A stretch of DNA of 64,000 nucleotides from Pseudideonella sakaiensis. GTDB lineage: Bacteria > Pseudomonadota > Gammaproteobacteria > Burkholderiales > Burkholderiaceae_C. Where the stretch lies: NCBI RefSeq assembly GCF_001293525.1, contig NZ_BBYR01000012.1, positions 1 to 64,000 of the forward strand, read 5' to 3'. The notes below the pieces were generated by a model. The model saw only the letters and a list, made by a program, of their open reading frames with translations, was not told the origin of the DNA and made no database searches. The position numbers and the translations under genes are program-made. Positions 39,919 to 47,863 of this stretch are shown here, piece after piece; position 1 is the first letter of the stretch, and every line of letters begins with the position of its first letter.

Positions 39919-40479
39919 CTACACAAGCCCCTGGTCGATCCAGTTCCGTATCGCCGACCAGATCACCGACATGGGCAGGGTCATGGCCTCGGCCAGGTCC
40001 ATGGTCAGCGCCAGCATCGCCATGTCGTCGTTCAGCGCGATGTGCCGCTCCGTGATGCCGGCCTTCCAGCGTTCCCACAAGGCCACGTCCTGCGCCTCGT
40101 CGAGCACCGGATGCCGGCCCTTGCGCTTGGGCAGCCCGAGGATGTCGCGGCGCAGCGCCACTTCCTGATGCGTGAGGCCGTAGAACTTGCTGACCATCTC
40201 CGTGCTCGCCCCCAGGCGCAGCATGCGGTCCACCGTGGCGATCTCCCGCTCCACGTCGTGCACCTGGCTCAGCAGCCGCTTCAACACTTCCCGGTTCACC
40301 GACACCGAACACCACGACACCGTGGCATTCACCAACATGCTCACGAGTTCGGGGTGCTTCAGCGCATCCAGCTCCTCCTCGCCGAAGCCCATGGCCTTGC
40401 AGCGGCGCAACTGGCCGTTGCGCAGGTCATGCAGGGCCTGGGCGATCACGGCCTGGTTGAGCGGGTGCGGTGCCGACAT
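39919..40479 (-). CDS. DUF2857 protein, STY4526/YPO1902-like
   Basis: A 186-residue helical protein matching the DUF2857 family of ICE regulators or replication proteins (STY4526/YPO1902 type). It begins with QAVIAQALHDLRNGQLRRCKAMGF and has REIATVDRMLRLGASTEMVSKFYGL, which contains an HTH-like turn, then LGLPKRKGRHP. In ICEclc the operon starting at alpA also carries transfer-competence activator genes (bisD, bisC). By position and family this protein could be a counterpart of one of them, but I cannot settle that from sequence alone. It follows parB after 17 bases. Confidence 0.8.
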   Translation of the reverse strand: MSAPHPLNQAVIAQALHDLRNGQLRRCKAMGFGEEELDALKHPELVSMLVNATVSWCSVSVNREVLKRLLSQVHDVEREIATVDRMLRLGASTEMVSKFYGLTHQEVALRRDILGLPKRKGRHPVLDEAQDVALWERWKAGITERHIALNDDMAMLALTMDLAEAMTLPMSVIWSAIRNWIDQGLV

Positions 40480-40496
40480 ACGGGAGCCTCCTGCGC

Positions 40497-42155
40497 TCAG
40501 GAATCCTGGCTCGCTACGCCGGCTTCCAGGTCCAGCAGCCGGCGCGCCAGGCGCAGCAGACGGAACAGCTTCACCAGCGCAGCATCGCTCAGGCGTGTGG
40601 CCGAGCCGCCGTGGCCATGCAACAGCGCCGCCAGCTCGTCGGCCAGCCGCGCGCGGTCCAATCCGTTCGCGGAGGGCGGAGCCGCACTCAGCGCATGCAG
40701 CAGGGTCAGCACCGCCCGCGCGAACGCCGGCAGCGCCTTCGCCTGGCGCGAGGCCGGCGCCACGCAGACGAAGCCGATGCCACCGACGCTGGCCTCGATG
40801 TGGTCGGCGACCGCCGCTTCCCCGGCGATCTCGCGCGCGAACTGCGCGATGTGCACGCGCAGGCGATCCGGCACGTCCAGCCCCGGCTCGATGTACCAGA
40901 CGTCCGAGATGGGATAGAGCCCGCCGGCCTGCACCGGAATCGCGCGCAGCGCATCTGCCTCGAAGTCGGGCAGCTTGTCGCCGAGCTGGTCCGCGACCAT
41001 CCGCTGGATGGACTGCAGGCGCTCGGTGGTCGGTGCCGGTGTCACGATGTGCCCTTGCAGGCGCTCGTCGCGTTGCCCGTGCTGGTCCTCCGGCGCTTCG
41101 GGCGATGCAGGCGGTGTCGCTGCTGGCGCCGGAGGCGCGACCGGCGCGGCGTCGCGCGGCACGGACGAGGGGGGTGGCTGCCGAGGCGCGGAGACCGGCG
41201 GAGGAGGAGGAGCAGGCACGACAGGCGCAGCCGGTGGCGTCGGTGCCGCCGGCTCACTGGTCAGCGCACGCTGGCGGCTTTCGCTGTCGTTGATCTCCAG
41301 CGCCAGCGTGTCGTAGTCCGCCTCCAGCAGCTCGGCCATTTGGCCCACCAGCTCGTCCTGCACCCGCTGCGGCGAGAAGTCGTCCGGCTGTGTGTCGAAC
41401 TGCGTCAGCACGTCCTGAAACAGGGTGGCGAAGTCCACAGCCACGGTGCGGCCCAGCGCACGCCGCTCCCAGGTGCGCTCGCACGCCTTGCGCAGCACCG
41501 CGAGCCGGTCCACCTGATGCCGGCCCAGCCCGCCGTACAACAGCGTCGGGATCGCCGGCAGCAGATAGCGCACCGCATCGTTCATGCGGCTGATGTGTGA
41601 CTGCGGCACTGGATAGCCGTCGGCCGTCAGCCGCCGCGCGAGTTCGCTCTGCGACAGCGTCTGGCCGCTTTCCTGCTCGTAGAACTCGCGCGCCTTCTCG
41701 ATGCCCAAGGCCCGCTCGATGAAGGTCAGCCCACCGCGCAGCTCGTTCTCGGCCAGATGCCCGGTCAGCGCCACGATTTCGCCGCGCGCCGGCCACGGGC
41801 GGAACAGGCACGAAATGCGGAAGAAGCGTTCCTCCTTGGTCTCGCTCCACAACTCGCGCAGGATCGCCAGCCGCGTGTTGCCGCCGTTGCGAATGATGTA
41901 GTGCGCCTCGCCCGGCCTGCGCGTGATCGCGGGGGGCGCGTCTAGCCCGCGTTCGCGGATGGACGCCTTGATCTCCGCATAGGCCGGGTTGCGCGTCACG
42001 CGGGGGTCGTGGTCGTAGGGCCGCAACTGGTCCAGCGTCACCACCATCGGCGTGTCGGCGATGGGGTCGCTCAAGGTCGCAGCCGAAGGGCCGCTGCGCT
42101 CGAAGCCGGTGGCCAGCAGCTTGGCAGCCATGTCCTGAGGCGTCAGCTCAGCCAC
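40497..42155 (-). CDS. parB: PFGI-1-class ParB-like protein
   Basis: A 552-residue ParB-domain protein. The nuclease-like ParB N-terminal region reads VVTLDQLRPYDHDPRVTRNP (about residues 37-56) and continues through APPAITRRPGEAHYIIRNGGNTRLA, the arginine/glycine box of ParB proteins. An HTH region lies around QTLSQSELARRLTADGYPVPQSHISRM. A long Pro/Ala linker (residues about 305-365) precedes a C-terminal domain. Length is usual for this ICE ParB class and larger than chromosomal ParB. The start is read as GTG 42155 overlapping the preceding gene by eight bases; the frame continues open to 42218 without a better site. Confidence 0.87.
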   Translation of the reverse strand: MAELTPQDMAAKLLATGFERSGPSAATLSDPIADTPMVVTLDQLRPYDHDPRVTRNPAYAEIKASIRERGLDAPPAITRRPGEAHYIIRNGGNTRLAILRELWSETKEERFFRISCLFRPWPARGEIVALTGHLAENELRGGLTFIERALGIEKAREFYEQESGQTLSQSELARRLTADGYPVPQSHISRMNDAVRYLLPAIPTLLYGGLGRHQVDRLAVLRKACERTWERRALGRTVAVDFATLFQDVLTQFDTQPDDFSPQRVQDELVGQMAELLEADYDTLALEINDSESRQRALTSEPAAPTPPAAPVVPAPPPPPVSAPRQPPPSSVPRDAAPVAPPAPAATPPASPEAPEDQHGQRDERLQGHIVTPAPTTERLQSIQRMVADQLGDKLPDFEADALRAIPVQAGGLYPISDVWYIEPGLDVPDRLRVHIAQFAREIAGEAAVADHIEASVGGIGFVCVAPASRQAKALPAFARAVLTLLHALSAAPPSANGLDRARLADELAALLHGHGGSATRLSDAALVKLFRLLRLARRLLDLEAGVASQDS

Positions 42156-42384
42156 GGCCGTTCTCCTGCGCCTGCCGGTCGGCGCGGCGAAGCTGCGCGC
42201 GGGCATTGCGGTCGGCACGGTGATCGCTTGCAGTCGAGCTGGTGTAGATCGACGCGCAGCCTGGTTTCGTGAACTTCAGGTGCCCGCCGGATGTGCGCAC
42301 CACGCGCCAGCCTTCGCCCAGCGCGAACTCGATCAACGCGCGCAGCCGTTCACGGCCGCGCGCCAGTTCATGCGCGCTCGCCAT
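42148..42384 (-). CDS. HicA-like small protein between parA and parB
   Basis: A 78-residue protein overlapping parA by 17 bases and parB by eight. The central GEGWRVVRTSGGHLKFTKPG segment followed by a polar, basic tail resembles the dsRNA-binding-like HicA fold, in which the HLKF histidine corresponds to the catalytic position of HicA toxins. In ICEclc a small gene called shi lies at this position. No partner antitoxin of the HicB type is visible nearby, so a toxin role is doubtful and a regulatory RNA-binding role is as likely. The start follows the start region conserved in the family: ATG 42384, MASAHELARGRERLRAL. Confidence 0.65.
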   Translation of the reverse strand: MASAHELARGRERLRALIEFALGEGWRVVRTSGGHLKFTKPGCASIYTSSTASDHRADRNARAQLRRADRQAQENGRG

Positions 42385-43234
42385 GGCCGGCCCCTCCCGC
42401 ATCGGTCCGGCCGGTGACCAGCGCGAAGCGCTCCCGCCACGCGGGGAACAGCTCGCCGGCCAGCGTGCGCATGGTGTCCAGCGCCGCGGGCGCCGTGCGC
42501 CCAGCCGGCCGCCGGTACTCCACCCGATGCACCGGCAATCCTCGTGTCGCAGCGCGCGGATAGGCTTCGATGGCCGGCACGTCGGTGTCCAGCACCTGCA
42601 CGCCGGCCTGTTCCTGGAACACCTGTCGCAGCGCTTGCTGGACCAGCCGCGCGTTCGACGACACCGGATGCACACGGTTGATGAGCAGGCGCAGCGGCGG
42701 CGGTTCGATGCCCAGGTGCCGATACGGCGCGATGTCCTCGATCAGTTGCAGCGTGCCGCGCCGCAGCTCGCGCGCCGCGAGGATTTCCGGCGTCACCGGC
42801 GACAGCGCCAGGTCGGATGCCAGCACCGCCATCTCCAGCAGCACGCTGCGCGCGCCCTGGGTGTCGATCAACAGCAAGTCATAGTGCGTGCGGAAGACGG
42901 GCAGCAAATGGCGCAGCCGCAGGCGCCCATCCGGAGCGTGCAGCAGCAGCGTGTTCAGTTCGCCGCGGTCGTCGTTGGAGAGCACCAGGTCCAGGCCCGC
43001 GATCGCGGTGCGCGACACCAGTTGCTCGATGCGCCGCTCGTTGAAGGCCAGCATCTCGTAGATGCCGGCGGGCGTGCGCACGTCCAGCGTGAAGTAGCTC
43101 GACAGCGTGGGCTGCACGTCCAGGTCCAGCAGCAGCACGCGCAGCCCGGCATCGGCGATGAAGCCGCCCAGGTTGGCCGCCGTCGTGGTCTTGCCCACGC
43201 CGCCCTTGGTCGAAATGATGGACACCACCTGCAT
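42368..43234 (-). CDS. parA: ParA-type partition ATPase
   Basis: A 288-residue Walker-type ATPase. The deviant Walker A is IISTKGGVGKTTTAANLG right after the start, with switch motifs LLLDLDVQPTLS and LLLIDTQGARSV. DLALSPVTPEILAARELRRG and INRVHPVSSNARLVQQAL form the C-terminal region. Together with ParB it is expected to stabilise the excised circular form of the element. Start 43234 (with GAGGAGAAG upstream) is preferred to 43258. It lies downstream of alpA on the same strand and overlaps the HicA-like gene. Confidence 0.92.
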   Translation of the reverse strand: MQVVSIISTKGGVGKTTTAANLGGFIADAGLRVLLLDLDVQPTLSSYFTLDVRTPAGIYEMLAFNERRIEQLVSRTAIAGLDLVLSNDDRGELNTLLLHAPDGRLRLRHLLPVFRTHYDLLLIDTQGARSVLLEMAVLASDLALSPVTPEILAARELRRGTLQLIEDIAPYRHLGIEPPPLRLLINRVHPVSSNARLVQQALRQVFQEQAGVQVLDTDVPAIEAYPRAATRGLPVHRVEYRRPAGRTAPAALDTMRTLAGELFPAWRERFALVTGRTDAGGAGHGERA

Positions 43235-43274
43235 GAGCTTCTCCTCGTCGAATGGCATGAACCGAGAAGAAGCG

Positions 43275-43493
43275 TCAGGCGCGTTCTTTGAGGCGATCGG
43301 CGATCCACTGTTCGATCTCCACCGAGTCCCAGCCCACCGCGCGCACGCCCAAGCGCAGCGCCTTGGGGAACTTGCCTTCCTTCATCAGGCTGTAGATGTG
43401 CGCGCGCTTGAAGCCGGTCTTGGCTTCGACCTCGGCGCGGCGCAGGATGCGGTGCTCGGTCGGTGCCGCCGTGGCGGTGGTCTGCGAAGACAT
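43275..43493 (-). CDS. alpA: AlpA-family regulator
   Basis: A 72-residue excisionase-like HTH protein. RILRRAEVEAKTGFKRAHIY is the helix-turn-helix and GKFPKALRLGVRAVGWDSVE is the wing and recognition strand of AlpA/MerR-like regulators. In ICEclc the gene at this place heads the operon leading into parA-shi-parB, and its promoter is under control of the competence regulators. The start is set at 43493 because an AAGGAG sequence precedes it; an in-frame GTG three codons earlier directly abuts that site. Confidence 0.87.
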   Translation of the reverse strand: MSSQTTATAAPTEHRILRRAEVEAKTGFKRAHIYSLMKEGKFPKALRLGVRAVGWDSVEIEQWIADRLKERA

Positions 43494-43611
43494 GAGGGTC
43501 ACTCCTTAACGCTCAGTGGCGCTGATTGGCGTGACTCGCATTAAGAACGCCGCGCTGAGGAAAGACACCGCAAATGCGGCATCCGCGACCGCAGATACGG
43601 TCTGGCATCGC

Positions 43612-44373
43612 TCAGGAAGTTGTGCTCTGCAGATTGCGCCGAGCCAGTGCGAACTTGGCCTGCAGGGTGCGCTCGGTGATGCCCATCGCGTTGCCGTGGT
43701 GCGCCACCATCGCGCTGATGATGGCTTCCTGCGTCAGGAAGCTGGAATACGGCATGCCGCTGGGAGACTTGCCCAGCAGCAGCGTCAGTAACCCACCAAC
43801 GATGTTCAGGTAGGTCGATTCGCTACGTGGCCCAGGTGTGTTCGCACGCTCCGCGTCGGCTGTGTAGTCGGCGTGCGTTTTCAGCAGCGCCTCGTGCTCG
43901 GCGCGCAGCGTCTCGTGCACGCCCAAGTGTTCCGCCAGCCGCGCCTTGATCGCTTCCCGCTCGGCCAGCAATGCGCCCACTGTGTCCAGGCTGATCGCCG
44001 GGTGAAGTGCACGCTCGATCTCATCGAACAGAAACGCCGGTTTCTCGCCGGGGTAGTAGTGCGCCATCCAGGCTTTCAGGTCGACGTGCCGCACCGTCAG
44101 CGACAGGTCGTCCATCGTCAGGCCCTGCGTGTCCCGCACCAAACCCTCCTTGCCATACGGCATCTCGCCGTGAGCCAGCGCATCGAAGATTCTTTCGGTG
44201 TTCAACCGCAGCATCGGCCATCGCGGAAACTCCGTTGCCTCCGGTAGAGGCCGCTGTCCCAAGGTCGCCAGGATGCGCCGCTCGAAGCGCAGCAATCCGC
44301 TCCAGCGGATTGCCGCCTCGATCGGGCGGTAGTAGGTCTTGGCGCCATCGGCCAGGCTGCTCGACTTCGGCAT
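43612..44373 (-). CDS. Conserved ICE protein upstream of alpA, unknown function
   Basis: A 253-residue soluble protein seen at this place in many PAGI-2/ICEclc-type elements, often only as a hypothetical. It begins with a basic N-terminal part (KTYYRPIEAAIRWSGLLRFE), has a central AHYYPGEKPAFLFDEIER, a coiled-coil-like stretch around residues 150-190, and a C-terminal MPYSSFLTQEAIISAMVAHH region. No catalytic motif is recognised. ATG 44373 has GGAGG nine bases upstream and is preferred to 44388. It may be the first gene of the alpA-parA region transcript; the gap to alpA is 118 bases. Confidence 0.75.
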   Translation of the reverse strand: MPKSSSLADGAKTYYRPIEAAIRWSGLLRFERRILATLGQRPLPEATEFPRWPMLRLNTERIFDALAHGEMPYGKEGLVRDTQGLTMDDLSLTVRHVDLKAWMAHYYPGEKPAFLFDEIERALHPAISLDTVGALLAEREAIKARLAEHLGVHETLRAEHEALLKTHADYTADAERANTPGPRSESTYLNIVGGLLTLLLGKSPSGMPYSSFLTQEAIISAMVAHHGNAMGITERTLQAKFALARRNLQSTTS

Positions 44374-44904
44374 ATCGCGCGCCTCCATTCGTCATCGCAC
44401 CGAGTCCAAGCACGCGCACCCGCCGTACAGGCGGCGTGCGTGGCTGTCCAGGAATCTCCGGGCGAAACGAGCAGGTGGCGAAGCGGCGAAGACCGTGGCA
44501 TCGGTGATACCGCCGGTTCCGATGCGAGATGTGCGCCTTGCCGCGCAGGGCGCCATCACTCACAATTCGCAAGCCGCGAAACATGCTGTCACCAGCGTCA
44601 TTCGCGGGCGCCATGCTTGACCCGGATAACCAGGCCAAAGTCTTTGCAGGGAAAAAGGCCCAGTAAAGCGCGATCAGCTCAACACGCCAGAGCCGATGCG
44701 CATACGGCAAGCACTGTTGCGCCGCGCGTCTTCGCTGTGACGCGTCACGATGGGCATGCGAATTTCATCGCAGGATGCCAACTGCAAGCGCGAGCAACGC
44801 CTGAGTGCAGCGCGCCCGTGCACCGCTGCAATGGAATCCCGCTGTGGCAAAACAGGTCTGGCGCTTTGACCAAAATGGAATCGGTCAACCTGCCTGAGGC
44901 AGCC
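44374..44904. other. Regulatory interval without a supported gene
   Basis: About 530 bases between the conserved ICE gene and the first LysR gene. Reading frames on both strands here are broken or shadows; the only short complete frame, around 44610-44661 on the plus strand, encodes about 17 residues without family resemblance. The segment probably contains the promoter of the alpA-side genes. Confidence 0.4.
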
Positions 44905-45816
44905 TCATGCGAGCCGTTGCGCATCCAACGGCATATGGCCGACACGCTGCGCACGGTCGATGAAGTGGCGCAGCGGCTCCGACATCGCGCCCTCGGCATG
45001 TAGCAGGTAGGTCGTCAACGCCGCCGAGTCTTCATCCAGCGGCCGGACGATCACGTCCGCCTGCCGGCATGCCACCGCGTGCGCCGCGGTGGAAAATCCC
45101 ACGCCATAGCCGGCCGCCACCAGGGCCAGCATCAGCGAGTGGGTCGTCACGTACTCGGCCACGATCGGCGGTGTCTCCACCAGGCGTAGCAGGCGCTCGC
45201 ATTGCCGGCTGCACTCCTCACACACCTGCGGGTGGCACAGCACCAGCGGGTAGCCCACCACCTCTTCCAGCGGCACCCGCTTGTGCGCCAGCAAGGGGTG
45301 CCTCGCGGGTATGGCCACCACCAGTGGGTCTTGCCACACCGGCATGGCGATCACCCCGGCCTCCATCTCGCCGGCCATCGCAAAGGCCGCGTCGTACAGG
45401 TCGTTGCCCAGCCCGCCCACCACCTGCGACAGCGGCGCCTCGAACAGCCGGATGCCCACTTCCGGCGCCTCCTCCCGGCACAGCGCGAGCAGTGCCGACA
45501 GCCGGGTCCGCCCGACGCCGCCGGCCAAGGCGATACGCAGGGTGCCCCGGTGTCCCGCCGCCACCGCCCGCGCCTTGGTCTGGGCTTGCTCAAGGGTCAG
45601 CAGCACGCGCCGGGCCTCCTCCAGGAACACCTGCCCGGCCGGGGTCAGGCGCACCCCGCGCGGCGTGCGCTCCAGCAGCGTCACGCCCAGGTCGGCCTCC
45701 AGTTGGCGGATCGTGCGCGACAGGGGCGACTGCTCCACATGCAGCCGCCGCGCCGCCCGGCCAAAGTGCAACTCTTCGGCCACGGCTATGAAACAGCGAA
45801 GATGGCGTAAGTTCAT
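44905..45816 (-). CDS. LysR-type transcriptional regulator 1
   Basis: A 303-residue LysR regulator. The N-terminal winged HTH is MNLRHLRCFIAVAEELHFGR followed by HVEQSPLSRTIRQLEADLG. An effector-binding domain of normal length follows (RIALAGGVGRTR, PLVVAIPARHPLLAHK, VAAGYGVGFSTA). The effector cannot be read from the sequence. It is close to the element's attachment end and divergent from LysR 2. ICEclc carries a LysR-type regulator (BisR) that triggers transfer competence; whether this is its equivalent is open. The start is strongly supported by GGGGGGAAG before 45816. Confidence 0.85.
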   Translation of the reverse strand: MNLRHLRCFIAVAEELHFGRAARRLHVEQSPLSRTIRQLEADLGVTLLERTPRGVRLTPAGQVFLEEARRVLLTLEQAQTKARAVAAGHRGTLRIALAGGVGRTRLSALLALCREEAPEVGIRLFEAPLSQVVGGLGNDLYDAAFAMAGEMEAGVIAMPVWQDPLVVAIPARHPLLAHKRVPLEEVVGYPLVLCHPQVCEECSRQCERLLRLVETPPIVAEYVTTHSLMLALVAAGYGVGFSTAAHAVACRQADVIVRPLDEDSAALTTYLLHAEGAMSEPLRHFIDRAQRVGHMPLDAQRLA

Positions 45817-46641
45817 GTACTTCCCCCCAGAAAGTGGAGTCCATTCCTCTGGCCGCAGGGAACCGCATGAGTGCTTCCCGGTGGCGATGCCGGTCACAGA
45901 GGCTTCCAGTTGCCGCCATCCGGCCTTCAGTCGCCGGCACGAGGCGGCGTCTGAAAGCCGGGTTATTCCATTGGTGTTGCCATATCACACAAAACCACGG
46001 ACAATCAATAATAATTCTCATTAGCATCTGTGTCTGAATGGAGTGAAGCCGATCAAGCCCGACGTGGCGAACCTGTCCGTCACCACCCACGGCAGCGTGT
46101 CCTGGACGACGAACGCATGGGCGACGAGCAGCTCGCGCAGCGGCTGCAGGCCTCCGCGCCGCGTCACCCGCAGCCCGAGGACTTCATCCGCGGCGACCGC
46201 CTGGTGGATCTACGAGCGCGTCGCCCAGGGGATGGCGGCTACGCAGAAGTCTGGGGTGTTGGAGCTGAGCTTCGTGACCGACCAGGCCATGACCGGGGTG
46301 AGCCGAAAGACACCCCCATGAAACTGCATCGGCACGCCCGCCCTGACGCCGGCGTGTCGTCGTCGGCTGCACCGATCGCGGACACCAGCCCGCGTGCGCG
46401 CCTGCGCGCGTGCCCGGCACACTGGCTGATTTACCAGCGTTGCGGACGCAGCACACTGACCATCAGCATTCCATGCCCGGGCTGTGTGCGCCGGCCTGTT
46501 CCGCGCGTGTCGGCGACGGGACTGTTCCAGACAGGCATGAGTGCTTCGAAGCGATGCCATCGAAGGAGGTGCTGACGGGATGCGGATCGAGATGCTGGCG
46601 CCCAAGAGGCCGAACCAGAAGAAGACAAACAGGAGGTGGCC
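45817..46641. other. Divergent LysR interval with a Fur-box-like AT-rich motif
   Basis: About 825 bases between the two LysR genes. The AT-rich word AATAATAATTCTCATTAG (46006-46023) resembles Fur boxes upstream of iron genes but stands before no intact iron gene. Plus-strand frames from about 46030 to 46575 show short family-like stretches (YERVAQGMAATQKSGVLELS in one frame, VLDDERMGDEQLAQRLQA in another) but are broken. This may be the remains of one or more degraded genes. No complete gene is supported. Confidence 0.4.
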
Positions 46642-47550
46642 TTGGATTTCAGATTGCTGCGTTACTTCGTCGCAGTTGCGGAAGAACTGCATCTGGCCCG
46701 TGCAGCCGAGCGTCTGGGCATCGAGCAATCGCCTGTGTCGCGTGCGATGCGCGACCTGGAAAGCCAGCTTGGCGTGCAGCTGTTCGACCGCAGCACACGC
46801 CTGACGCGGCTGACCTGGGCCGGCCAGGTGTTCCTCGGCGAATGCCGGCGCGTGCTGGCCACCGTGGAGCAGGCAGTCAAGAGCGCCAAGGCGGCGGCGC
46901 AGGGCTACCAGGGCCACCTGCGCATCGCCATCTGCGACAGCCTGGCGCAGCCCCGCATCGCCACCTTACTGGCACGCAGCCGCGAGGACGAGCCCGAGCT
47001 GGAGATTCGCGTCTTCGAGCTGCCGTTCGCGCAGCAACTCAAGATGCTGCACAACGATCTTCTGGACATCGGCTTTGGCTTGTCAAACGCGGTGCATGAT
47101 GGCCTCGTCGCCGAGCCGGTGTGGACCGATCCGCTGTCGGTGATCGTGCCCGCACGCCACCCCTTGCTGGCACACGTGCAGGTGCCGCTGGCCGAAGCCT
47201 TGAAGTTCCCGCTGGTTCTGTGCCATCCCGAATCGGGATCGGGCTGCCGCCATCAGATTCAAGCGCTGCTGCAGGACGCAGGCACGCCCCTCAAGCTGGT
47301 CGATGAAGTGACCAGCCTGGGCGTGATGCTGACCTTGGTCGGCGCCGGCTACGGCATCGGTTTCGCCATCGCCTCGCAGGTGCAGACGCTACAGCGCCCG
47401 GACATCTCCATTCGTCCCCTGGCCGGCACCCCACCGATGCTCTCTACCTACCTGCTGCGCCGCCATGGCGACCCCTCCGAGCCCATGAAGCGGTTCATCG
47501 AGCGGGTGAAAGACGGGGCTGCGCCGGTCGATGATGAGCCAGTCCTTTGA
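46642..47550 (+). CDS. LysR-type transcriptional regulator 2
   Basis: A 302-residue LysR regulator. The N-terminal winged HTH reads DFRLLRYFVAVAEELHLARA and GIEQSPVSRAMRDLESQLGV. The effector domain contains LRIAICDSLAQPRIATLL, DPLSVIVPARHPLLAH and VGAGYGIGFAIASQ. It is clearly related to LysR 1, with shared blocks at the same positions, so the pair probably arose by duplication. The start is read as TTG 46642: AGGAGG ends six bases upstream, while an earlier in-frame GTG abuts that site. It is the last gene before the attachment site. Confidence 0.82.
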   Translation: MDFRLLRYFVAVAEELHLARAAERLGIEQSPVSRAMRDLESQLGVQLFDRSTRLTRLTWAGQVFLGECRRVLATVEQAVKSAKAAAQGYQGHLRIAICDSLAQPRIATLLARSREDEPELEIRVFELPFAQQLKMLHNDLLDIGFGLSNAVHDGLVAEPVWTDPLSVIVPARHPLLAHVQVPLAEALKFPLVLCHPESGSGCRHQIQALLQDAGTPLKLVDEVTSLGVMLTLVGAGYGIGFAIASQVQTLQRPDISIRPLAGTPPMLSTYLLRRHGDPSEPMKRFIERVKDGAAPVDDEPVL

Positions 47551-47781
47551 GGACGCAGCTCGCCTGTCCGTTGCGACCTGTGGCGTGGTGTGCCAGAGGA
47601 CAGATAAACTTCAGAATGAATCCGATGCTCTGGCTGTCGATGGATGTGCTTGGCTCGCTTTGGATCACCCGCAACGGCCTGCGTTGACCAGGCCGAAGAT
47701 TTGAGTCCACAATCGAGTCCATTCCGTGACGCCCGGATCGGAAAAGACGTGCGTAATCAACGAGCTAGAAACCGGGTGCTG

Positions 47782-47799
47782 TTCCCATCACCCGCTCCA
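47782..47799 (+). other. Attachment site: 3' end of a glycine tRNA gene (attR)
   Basis: The 18 bases TTCCCATCACCCGCTCCA equal the end of a tRNA-Gly whose acceptor stem would begin GCGGGTG. They comprise part of the T-arm, the complete 3' acceptor strand CACCCGC, a discriminator T and the encoded CCA. The bases before it lack a T-loop, so this is only a 3' fragment. ICEclc-type elements integrate into the 3' end of tRNA-Gly, and such a fragment marks the end opposite the integrase. The intact tRNA gene and integrase should lie at the other end, left of the window. Confidence 0.72.
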
Positions 47800-47863
47800 G
47801 TCCCCACGCCGCGCTGCCGGCAGGATCCCCGTTCCCGTCGCCTGACGGACTGACGCCCGCCCC

